The position numbers and the translations under genes are program-made. DNA of 16,442 nt from DAOVVL01 sp965603095. Its GTDB lineage: Bacteria; Pseudomonadota; Alphaproteobacteria; Rhodospirillales; Magnetovibrionaceae. The DNA lies in assembly GCA_965603095.1 (NCBI GenBank), contig CBFDBQ010000047.1, forward strand, positions 1-16,442, in the 5' to 3' direction. This document shows, one piece after another, positions 1-5,665 of the stretch (position 1 is its first letter; every line of letters starts with the position of its first letter). Under the pieces are notes generated by a model, which saw only the letters and a program-made list of their open reading frames with translations, was not told where the DNA came from and made no database searches.

Positions 1-491
1 CTTTCGCAACCTAATTCACCAATTGCGCTCACACGTGAAATGGCTACGTCAAATTCTGGTTGGTTGCGATAGATATTTAAAATCCCAAGCTCCAACAAAT
101 CGTATTCGATGTCGATTTCTTGTCTAAGCAGTTTGAATTGCTTTCTTGAAAAAAGCGCCAGTCGTAATATTTTTGCAACGTTTCCCCAGAAATATTGTTC
201 CCTGCTATTGGCTAGAAACCTAATGGTCCATGCCCATAACGCTGGATCAAGCCTGAGATGGTAAAGCAGGGGGGCATCATGACGGCCAAGCCATTTAAGG
301 CCTTGCCGCAAAACACCGGGCTGGGCCCATGGTTCGCAATGGTTGGCAGATAACTGTCCACCGTTGGCAAAGCTGGTCTCAAGGCCAGCCCCTTCGCGCC
401 GATCAATAACTTCCACCTCAAAGCCTTCGCGGGCCAGGTAATATGCGCTGGTAATGCCAATAACTCCGGCACCAAGAACAACTGCCTTCAT
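1..491 (-). CDS. dadA: D-amino-acid dehydrogenase DadA, N-terminal part (cut by window edge)
   Basis: The minus strand reads open from an ATG at 491-489 to the window edge, giving about 163 residues. It begins with the FAD-binding Rossmann signature GAGVIG at residues 7-12, followed by a second acidic strand end (EVEVIDRREGAG) and the DadA-type segment ETSFANGGQLSANHCEPWAQP. These match the start of the membrane-associated flavoprotein that oxidises D-amino acids such as D-alanine to 2-oxo acids and ammonia, feeding electrons to the respiratory chain. The E. coli protein is about 430 residues, so well over half is missing to the left. It is the only minus-strand gene in the window and is divergent from the hydrate dehydratase gene, with 86 bases between them. 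A related glycine/sarcosine-oxidase-like DAO family member cannot be fully excluded without the C-terminus. Confidence 0.82.
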   Translation of the reverse strand, partial: MKAVVLGAGVIGITSAYYLAREGFEVEVIDRREGAGLETSFANGGQLSANHCEPWAQPGVLRQGLKWLGRHDAPLLYHLRLDPALWAWTIRFLANSREQYFWGNVAKILRLALFSRKQFKLLRQEIDIEYDLLELGILNIYRNQPEFDVAISRVSAIGELGCE

Positions 492-577
492 ATTTTTAAC
501 CCCATAACCTTAAGTAGGCTTTATAATAGATAGTGGGTTCATACTAAATAGAAACAACAAGATAGAGCCAGCACCAA

Positions 578-1507
578 ATGCCCAATAAAGATTTAATCAA
601 GATAAAGAAAAATTCCCCTTTGTTATGGAAGGGGAAAATAAAATGGCCCGATAGCCATTCAAACAAATATACCCGTGGTCATGTGTTAATAGTTGGCGGC
701 TCTGTTATGACGGGGGCCGCTAGGCTGGCCGCAATGGGTGCGCGTCGTGCCGGGGCAGGGCTTGTTAGTATTGCCGCAGCTAAAGACGCATTTAGTATTT
801 ACGCATCCGCCACCGAACCCGGAACAATAATCACCGCATTCAAAGGTCTGGATGGTTTTAAAAAAATAATTTTTGATAAACATATAAATACAATTGTTAT
901 TGGTCCCGGTGCCGGAGCCGATATTTCAGGAACCAGTACCGAAAATCTAGTGTTGGCGGCAATTGGTTCTGGTTTAAATGTGGTTGTGGATGCCGATGGC
1001 TTGAACGCGTTTAAAGAAAACCCAGAAAAATTATTTAAGGCAATTAAAGCCAGCCCCGCATCGGTGGTTCTTACGCCCCACGGTGGTGAATTTGCCCGGT
1101 TGTTTCCCCAATTACCCCAAAACATTGAAACCCCAGAGGAAAAACTGGAAACAACTCTAAAAGCGGCCAAGCTTTCCGGGGCAATAGTGGTGTTTAAGGG
1201 GGCCGATACTGCAATTGCCAGTCCCGATGGACCACCTGATGGGGTATCTGATGGCCCATCTGATGATGTGGGGGTTATGGATTCTAGCGGTCCTGAGTGG
1301 CTCGCCACCGCCGGAAGCGGGGATGTGTTGGCAGGAATTATCGCCGCCATGTTGGCGCAGGGGAGCAATGAAGGGCTGGATGGCATGTCCGGCGCATGTG
1401 CCGCAGTGTGGATACATGCCCGCTCAGCCAGTATTTTTGGGCCGGGATTGGTGGCCGAAGACATCCCCAAAACCTTGCCCCGGGTGTGGACCGAGCTTGC
1501 TCGTTAA
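578..1507 (+). CDS. nnrD: ADP-dependent (S)-NAD(P)H-hydrate dehydratase, stand-alone
   Basis: This 309-residue protein is a member of the YjeF C-terminal / ribokinase-like fold family, which uses ADP to dehydrate damaged NADHX and NADPHX back to NADH and NADPH. Visible motifs are RGHVLIVGG (33-41), TGAARLAAMGARRAGAG, the GPGAG loop, VVDADGLN, LTPHGGEF, VFKGADT and the catalytic ATAGSGDVLAGI (243 onward, Asp249). In many alphaproteobacteria this domain is fused behind an NnrE epimerase domain. Here the N-terminus (SPLLWKGKIKWPDSHSNKY) resembles the inter-domain linker of the fused form, but no epimerase domain precedes it and the divergent dadA leaves no room for one. An insertion of degenerate 12-base repeats lies at residues 216-231, between KGADT and ATAGSGD. 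The ATG at 578 has no clear Shine-Dalgarno sequence, so the exact start is uncertain. Confidence 0.9.
   Translation: MPNKDLIKIKKNSPLLWKGKIKWPDSHSNKYTRGHVLIVGGSVMTGAARLAAMGARRAGAGLVSIAAAKDAFSIYASATEPGTIITAFKGLDGFKKIIFDKHINTIVIGPGAGADISGTSTENLVLAAIGSGLNVVVDADGLNAFKENPEKLFKAIKASPASVVLTPHGGEFARLFPQLPQNIETPEEKLETTLKAAKLSGAIVVFKGADTAIASPDGPPDGVSDGPSDDVGVMDSSGPEWLATAGSGDVLAGIIAAMLAQGSNEGLDGMSGACAAVWIHARSASIFGPGLVAEDIPKTLPRVWTELAR
1223..1270 (+). repeat. Four degenerate 12-base tandem repeats inside nnrD
   Basis: Four consecutive 12-base units begin at 1223, 1235, 1247 and 1259: CCCGATGGACCA, CCTGATGGGGTA, TCTGATGGCCCA and TCTGATGATGTG. They are in frame and encode PDGP-PDGV-SDGP-SDDV (residues 216-231). 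They lie in the surface stretch between KGADT and ATAGSGD, where family members normally have a short loop. The pattern suggests expansion by slippage of a Pro/Ser-Asp-Gly codon block. It lengthens a loop without breaking the frame. Confidence 0.85.
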
Positions 1508-1525
1508 GGTCTATAAATAGGGGCG

Positions 1526-1553
1526 TTGACAGGGAAAATGGTTGCTATAAAGT
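1526..1553 (+). promoter_or_regulatory. Sigma-70-type promoter of tRNA-Leu
   Basis: A perfect -35 box TTGACA lies at 1526-1531. With a 16-base spacer, TAAAGT at 1548-1553 is a 4-of-6 match to TATAAT. It is followed by the G+C-rich discriminator GCGCGGCC, a hallmark of stringently controlled stable-RNA promoters. The predicted start near 1560 would leave a 5' leader of about 20 bases before the mature tRNA. An alternative -10, TATAAA at 1546, has a spacer of only 14. Confidence 0.7.
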
Positions 1554-1582
1554 GCGCGGCCAGCTTGGATTTCCGGGCCGTT

Positions 1583-1669
<87 letters not shown>

Positions 1670-1781
1670 TTATTCAGTATAGTAGGTATGGTCATACGTC
1701 GGGTATGTGCCAGAATATATAAGATTTAAGTTTTTGAAAAACCGCCATATTTATTTTGGCCACAGCTTCATGGGAAAGTTA

Positions 1782-3179
1782 ATGCAAGTCACCGAAACCA
1801 AAAACGAAGGCCTCAGCAGAGCCTTTACCGTTGCCGTTCCTGCCGCAGATTTTGACGAGAAGGTGGATAGCCGCCTTAAGGAAGTAGCGAAGACTGCAAA
1901 AATGCCAGGCTTTCGCGAAGGCAAGGTTCCCGCGTCTATTCTGAAAAAGAAATTCGGCCCTAACGTAATGGGTGAAGCTTTGGAGCAGACCATTAATGAG
2001 GCGTCTTCAAAAATATTAGGCGAGCGTAAAATCCGCCCAGCGACCAAGCCAAAAATTGAAATTATCAAATTCGAAGAAGGCCAAGACATCGAATACACCA
2101 TGGATGTCGAAGTTATGCCGGAAATAAAATTGGGTGATTTTTCCAAATTAAAAATTGAACGCATGGTGGTTGAGATTGACGAAGAAGAAGTAAACAAATC
2201 TTTGGAAAACATGGCCAAGGCCTACAAGACATCAACCCCCGTTGCTAAAAAACGCAAAGCAAAATCTGGTGACACAGCCATAATTAATTTTCTTGGTAAA
2301 GTAGGCGGAGAAGAGTTCCCCGGCGGCAAGGCCGAAGATTACCCGCTGGAGCTTGGCTCAAACAGCTTCATCCCTGGTTTTGAAGACCAAGTAACCGGAC
2401 ACGAACCGGGCGACGAATTTGACGTTAACGTTACATTCCCAACCGAATACGGCGCCGAAGAACTTGCCGGTAAAGATGCGGTGTTTGAAGTTACCTTGAA
2501 GGAAATCCAAGAAAGCACGCCTGCTGAAATTAACGACGAATTGGCGGTTAAGGCTGGCATGGAAAATCTCGATGCCTTGAAAAAAGCAATTGGTGAACAA
2601 CATGGTGCAATGTTTAAAGATGCCACAAGGCAGAAACTAAAACGCACATTGATGGATTCTCTTGAAATCGAATATCAGTTTGAATTGCCTGCTGGCATGG
2701 TTGAAGATGAATTCGAATCCGTAAAAAAACAAATGAACGACGCCAAAGAAGCCGGTCAGTTGTCAGAAGAAGATGCAAACCGCCCTGAAAAAGAAACCGA
2801 TAAGGAATTTAAGGAAATTGCTAATCGCCGGGTTCGTCTTGGGCTTTTGTTTACCGAAGTAGGCAACGCCAACGACATAAAAATCGCACAAGAAGATTTC
2901 AACCGGGCGATTATGGAAGAATCAAAGCGCTATCAGGGCCAAGAGCAAGCGGTAATTGATTATTACAATAAAAACCCCGAAGCTGTTCAGTCATTGTCTG
3001 GCCCAATATACGAAGACAAAATCGTGGACTTTATTTTAGAGCTGGCCACAATCAGCGATAAAAAGGTTACCATCGAAGAGCTTTTAGCAGATGATGATGC
3101 GCCAGCTAAATCGTCGAAGAAGTCCGCCGCTAAATCAAAGGCTAAAGCTAAAGCTAAAACAAAAAGCGCTAAAAAATAA
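1782..3179 (+). CDS. tig: Trigger factor, ribosome-associated chaperone and peptidyl-prolyl isomerase
   Basis: Trigger factor binds near the ribosome exit tunnel and shelters nascent chains. The ribosome-binding domain carries the signature GFREGKVP starting at residue 43, the same position as in E. coli when the ATG at 1782 is used. That start begins MQVTETKNEG, as is usual in the family, and has GGGAAAG (1771-1778 area) a few bases upstream; the in-frame ATGs at 1707 and 1770 give non-conserved extensions. An FKBP-type isomerase domain spans about residues 160-245 (GDTAIINFLGKVGGEEF, then FIPGFEDQ), followed by the long helical C-terminal chaperone domain. The 465-residue protein ends in a Lys/Ala/Ser-rich tail (about 437-465). 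It is first in the tig-clpP-clpX-lon block, with clpP starting 21 bases after its stop, so the two are probably co-transcribed. Confidence 0.96.
   Translation: MQVTETKNEGLSRAFTVAVPAADFDEKVDSRLKEVAKTAKMPGFREGKVPASILKKKFGPNVMGEALEQTINEASSKILGERKIRPATKPKIEIIKFEEGQDIEYTMDVEVMPEIKLGDFSKLKIERMVVEIDEEEVNKSLENMAKAYKTSTPVAKKRKAKSGDTAIINFLGKVGGEEFPGGKAEDYPLELGSNSFIPGFEDQVTGHEPGDEFDVNVTFPTEYGAEELAGKDAVFEVTLKEIQESTPAEINDELAVKAGMENLDALKKAIGEQHGAMFKDATRQKLKRTLMDSLEIEYQFELPAGMVEDEFESVKKQMNDAKEAGQLSEEDANRPEKETDKEFKEIANRRVRLGLLFTEVGNANDIKIAQEDFNRAIMEESKRYQGQEQAVIDYYNKNPEAVQSLSGPIYEDKIVDFILELATISDKKVTIEELLADDDAPAKSSKKSAAKSKAKAKAKTKSAKK
3129..3173 (+). repeat. GCTAAA hexamer repeats in the 3' end of tig
   Basis: The hexamer GCTAAA, coding Ala-Lys, occurs at 3129, then three times in tandem at 3141-3158, and again at 3168-3173. 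It produces the Lys/Ala-rich C-terminal tail of trigger factor (AKAKAK at residues 454-459). Such simple repeats expand and contract by slippage, so tail length may vary among close relatives. Confidence 0.85.
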
Positions 3180-3200
3180 GACACAAGGACAGAGCAAACA

Positions 3201-3845
3201 ATGAGCGATCGCAATCCGGTTGATACATACATGAATTCTCTCGTACCCATGGTGGTTGAAACAACCAACAGGGGTGAGCGTTCTTACGATATTTATTCGA
3301 GAATGCTAAAAGAAAGAATTATCTTTCTTACGGGCCAAGTTGATGACCATGTATCCAGTCTTATTTGCGCCCAGCTTTTGTATCTTGAATCTGAAAACCC
3401 TAAAAAAGATATTTCATTTTATATTAATTCACCGGGTGGCGTTGTTACATCGGGTTTGGCTATTTATGACACAATGAAATACATCCGCCCCGAAGTCTCA
3501 ACCGTGGTTATCGGTCAGGCCGCATCAATGGGTTCGTTGTTGCTGTGCGCTGGTGCCGAGAACAAACGTTACGCGCTTCCAAATGCACGGGTTATGATCC
3601 ATCAGCCATCAGGTGGGTTCCAGGGGCAGGCGACCGATATTGAAATCCATACCAAAGAAATCCTTTCTTTGCGTGCGCGGCTAAATCAGATTTATGTTGA
3701 TCACACCGGACAAAAGCTCGAGGTCATCGAAGATGCCATGGAGCGCGATCGCTTCCTTAGCCCTGAAGAGGCTAAAGAATTCGGCATGATTGACGAAGTG
3801 GTCTATACCCGCCCCGTAGATAGCGATGAAGATGAAAAGAAATAA
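3201..3845 (+). CDS. clpP: ClpP, proteolytic subunit of the Clp protease
   Basis: ClpP is the serine peptidase whose two stacked heptameric rings degrade proteins fed in by ClpX or ClpA. At 214 residues it has the usual length. The catalytic triad is visible as Ser109 in GQAASMGSLLL, His134 in MIHQPSGG and Asp183 in MERDRFLS, each offset by two from the E. coli precursor positions (111, 136, 185). INSPGGVVTSG (75-85) forms the oxyanion region. The N-terminus (NPVDTYMNSLVPMVVE) is family-typical; the E. coli protein has a processed propeptide there. AAGGA at 3185-3189 precedes the ATG by 11 bases. It follows tig closely and precedes its partner gene clpX after a 310-base gap. Confidence 0.97.
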   Translation: MSDRNPVDTYMNSLVPMVVETTNRGERSYDIYSRMLKERIIFLTGQVDDHVSSLICAQLLYLESENPKKDISFYINSPGGVVTSGLAIYDTMKYIRPEVSTVVIGQAASMGSLLLCAGAENKRYALPNARVMIHQPSGGFQGQATDIEIHTKEILSLRARLNQIYVDHTGQKLEVIEDAMERDRFLSPEEAKEFGMIDEVVYTRPVDSDEDEKK

Positions 3846-3858
3846 GGCTTAAAGCCTT
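3844..3858 (+). terminator. Short inverted repeat at the clpP stop, possible weak terminator
   Basis: AAGGCT (3844-3849) and AGCCTT (3853-3858) can form a six-pair stem with loop TAA. It begins inside the clpP stop codon and is followed by a mixed T-rich stretch (GTTCCATTTTATT) rather than a clean T run. It could end or pause tig-clpP transcription, but the stem is short. Confidence 0.25.
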
Positions 3859-3898
3859 GTTCCATTTTATTCATTTTAGAACTAATCCTTAGAAGATT

Positions 3899-3921
3899 AA
3901 GCAAATCACAAGGATTTGCTT
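3899..3921. other. Nine-pair hairpin in the clpP-clpX spacer
   Basis: AAGCAAATC (3899-3907) and GATTTGCTT (3913-3921) are perfect inverted repeats around the loop ACAAG. No T run follows, so a simple intrinsic terminator is unlikely. It could protect the 3' end of the tig-clpP mRNA or be a protein-binding site. Confidence 0.6.
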
Positions 3922-3936
3922 GCTATTGATATAAAC

Positions 3937-3967
3937 AACATAATTTGATGATTCTTCAGATTATGTT
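3937..3967. other. Twelve-pair imperfect hairpin in the clpP-clpX spacer
   Basis: AACATAAT (3937-3944) pairs with ATTATGTT (3960-3967). The pairing continues inward through a T-G wobble and TGA/TCA, leaving the 7-base loop TGATTCT. As DNA it is an A+T-rich imperfect palindrome of 31 bases, a size suited to a dimeric repressor, and it lies about 120 bases before the presumed clpX -35. As RNA it is a moderately stable stem without a T tract. Confidence 0.5.
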
Positions 3968-4087
3968 CATATGGGGGTTGGTATTTGGGCTGGTTATTTC
4001 CCCATAAAACCCCATATTTAAGGCTAAGCAGGGCTATTTTGGCTAGGTAATGTTTGAATACATTGTTTGGGAAAATGGCGGAAAAGG

Positions 4088-4128
4088 TTGTTTATCGGCC
4101 CTGAATATATACAATATTTAGGTATAAT
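4088..4128 (+). promoter_or_regulatory. Candidate clpX promoter region
   Basis: TTGTTT (4088-4093) and TACAAT (4110-4115), separated by 16 bases, fit a sigma-70 promoter. An exact TATAAT follows at 4123-4128 but has only a weak upstream partner (CTGAAT at 4101-4106). Either would give a short leader before the clpX ATG at 4156. No clear RpoH-type CTTGAA box is present here, unlike upstream of lon. Confidence 0.45.
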
Positions 4129-4155
4129 TTTTTAATTAAGTTTCACGGAGTTTCC

Positions 4156-5421
4156 ATGAGTAAGTCCAGCGGCAGCGAAGCTAAAAATACCCTTTATTGC
4201 TCCTTTTGCGGCAAAAGCCAGCACGAGGTGCGCAAGCTTATTGCAGGCCCAACCGTGTTCATTTGTGATGAATGCGTTGAGTTGTGCATGGATATTATCC
4301 GTGAAGAGCATAAAAGCACTCTGGTAAAATCAGGCGATGGTGTTCCAACGCCGGGTGAAATCAAAGGCGTGCTAGATGATTATGTAATCGGACAGGAATT
4401 CGCCAAGCGCGTTCTTTCGGTTGCTGTGCATAACCACTACAAACGCCTTGGCCATTCATCCAAAGCAAGCGATGTTGAGCTTGCAAAATCTAACATATTG
4501 CTAATTGGCCCAACCGGGTGCGGCAAAACCCTGTTGGCACAATCATTGGCGCGTATGCTTGATGTTCCGTTCACCATGGCTGATGCCACAACATTGACCG
4601 AGGCTGGTTATGTTGGTGAAGACGTTGAAAACATCATCCTCAAGCTTTTACAATCTGCCGATTATAATGTTGAGCGGGCCCAGCGTGGTATTGTTTACAT
4701 TGATGAGGTCGATAAGGTTTCGCGTAAATCCGATAACCCATCAATAACCCGCGACGTATCGGGTGAGGGCGTTCAGCAGGCTTTGCTTAAAATAATGGAA
4801 GGCACGGTTGCTTCTGTGCCACCACAGGGCGGACGCAAGCACCCACAACAAGAATTCCTGCAGGTCGACACCACCAATATCCTATTTGTTTGCGGTGGTG
4901 CGTTTGCAGGTCTTGATAAAATCATTTCCCAACGCGGCAAGGAAACCTCAATTGGCTTTGGTGCCGACGTGCGTTCAGCTGATGAGCGGCGTACCGGCGA
5001 TATCTTGCGTGAAATTGAACCGGAAGATCTATTGAAATTTGGTCTTATCCCTGAATTTGTTGGCCGCTTGCCTGTGTTGGCAACGCTGGAAGACTTGGAC
5101 GAAGAAGCGCTTATCACTATTTTGACCGAACCTAAAAACGCGCTGGTAAAACAATACCAGCGCTTGTTCGAAATGGAAGATGTCGAGCTTACCTTTACCG
5201 AGGGTGCGCTTATCGAAGTTGCCAAAAAAGCGGTCGAAAGAAAAACCGGAGCCCGTGGCCTGCGTTCCATAATGGAAGGCATCTTGCTCGACACCATGTT
5301 TGATCTTCCCGGTCTTGATGGGGTTGAAGAGGTGGTTATCAACCGCGAGGTTGTGGCCGAAAGCGCCAAGCCGCTTTATATCTACGCCGATCGTGCCGAA
5401 GAGGTAGAATCGAGCGCCTAA
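4156..5421 (+). CDS. clpX: ClpX, AAA+ unfoldase of the ClpXP protease
   Basis: ClpX recognises, unfolds and threads substrates into ClpP at the cost of ATP. The 421-residue length is normal. An N-terminal zinc domain has Cys15, Cys18, Cys37 and Cys40. The Walker A motif GPTGCGKT is at 118-125, the substrate-gripping pore loop GYVG at 151-154, and Walker B IVYIDEVDK at 179-187 (Glu184). The RKH pore loop (GGRKHPQQEF) and the arginine finger region (GLIPEFVGRLPV) are intact. GGAG at 4147-4150 lies five bases before the ATG. It has its own upstream promoter region and a very strong terminator directly downstream, so it is probably a single-gene transcript with some read-through from clpP. Confidence 0.97.
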   Translation: MSKSSGSEAKNTLYCSFCGKSQHEVRKLIAGPTVFICDECVELCMDIIREEHKSTLVKSGDGVPTPGEIKGVLDDYVIGQEFAKRVLSVAVHNHYKRLGHSSKASDVELAKSNILLIGPTGCGKTLLAQSLARMLDVPFTMADATTLTEAGYVGEDVENIILKLLQSADYNVERAQRGIVYIDEVDKVSRKSDNPSITRDVSGEGVQQALLKIMEGTVASVPPQGGRKHPQQEFLQVDTTNILFVCGGAFAGLDKIISQRGKETSIGFGADVRSADERRTGDILREIEPEDLLKFGLIPEFVGRLPVLATLEDLDEEALITILTEPKNALVKQYQRLFEMEDVELTFTEGALIEVAKKAVERKTGARGLRSIMEGILLDTMFDLPGLDGVEEVVINREVVAESAKPLYIYADRAEEVESSA

Positions 5422-5440
5422 AGCTCACCAATATTTAATT

Positions 5441-5484
5441 AAATAAAGCCGTCTGTGTGGCATATGCAGGCGGCTTTATTTTTT
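5441..5484 (+). terminator. Strong rho-independent terminator after clpX
   Basis: A 15-pair stem with one wobble forms between 5441-5455 (AAATAAAGCCGTCTG) and 5467-5481 (CAGGCGGCTTTATTT), around an 11-base loop. It runs into six consecutive T (5479-5484). This isolates clpX from lon, which therefore needs its own promoter. Confidence 0.88.
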
Positions 5485-5515
5485 GTTTTATTTGCCTCTT
5501 GGGGCTTCTCCGGGG

Positions 5516-5543
5516 CTTGAACTCCCCGGTTTATGGGCCATAT
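5516..5543 (+). promoter_or_regulatory. RpoH (heat-shock sigma) type promoter upstream of lon
   Basis: CTTGAA at 5516-5521 matches the RpoH -35 core. GGCCATAT at 5536-5543, after 14 bases, matches six of eight positions of the CCCCATNT -10 known for sigma-32. The site lies between the clpX terminator and lon, a classic heat-shock gene. The -35 element forms most of the loop of a CCGGGG/CCCCGG inverted repeat (5510-5515 and 5524-5529). Expected transcripts would start near 5550, giving a leader of about 115 bases. Confidence 0.55.
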
Positions 5544-5566
5544 CATACCCATATCATGCTAAGCGG

Positions 5567-5611
5567 GGCCTATTGCTCACCTTTTGGTGGCCACCATCAC
5601 TTGAATAGGCC
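5567..5611. other. Nested inverted repeats in the lon leader
   Basis: GGCCTATT (5567-5574) is the exact inverse complement of AATAGGCC (5604-5611). Between them lie the perfect palindrome GGTGGCCACC (5587-5596 area) and the overlapping small hairpin CACC-TTTT-GGTG (5578-5589). The fold would sit in the lon 5' untranslated region. No T run follows, so it is not a terminator. Confidence 0.5.
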
Positions 5612-5665
5612 GTCAAACGGGGCCATCTTTAATCAAATGAAACAAAAAACGGAAAATATAAAAAA

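Larger units (their letters stand above)
3846..4155. other. Gene-free clpP-clpX spacer (310 bases) with several inverted repeats
   Basis: No convincing gene lies here. The stretch is A+T-rich and holds the weak hairpin at the clpP stop, two good hairpins (3899-3921 and 3937-3967), a wider inverted repeat ATATGGGG/CCCCATAT (3969-3976 with 4010-4017), and a putative clpX promoter near 4088-4128. A 23-codon ORF at 4050-4121 lacks a properly spaced ribosome site and overlaps the promoter. The arrangement suggests clpX is transcribed separately from tig-clpP. Confidence 0.6.

Noticed and set aside
497..514. TTAA boxes in the dadA-nnrD divergent spacer as a CtrA site
   Set aside because: The two TTAA boxes are about ten bases apart, not the seven of the CtrA consensus.
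799..1470. Long minus-strand frame opposite nnrD
   Set aside because: It mirrors the strong nnrD coding sequence, shows no recognisable domain and is Pro/Ser-rich as expected of an antisense shadow.
1707..1781. Upstream in-frame ATG (1707) as the start of trigger factor
   Set aside because: It adds residues not conserved in the family and lacks a ribosome site. Starting at 1782 puts the GFRxGKVP motif at residue 43, as in E. coli.
4050..4121. A 23-codon frame in the clpP-clpX spacer
   Set aside because: The nearest purine-rich sequence is only two bases from the ATG, and the frame overlaps the proposed clpX promoter.
4773..5369. 198-codon minus-strand frame opposite clpX
   Set aside because: It is the Ser/Arg-rich antisense shadow of the ClpX AAA+ domain, without a ribosome site or known motif.
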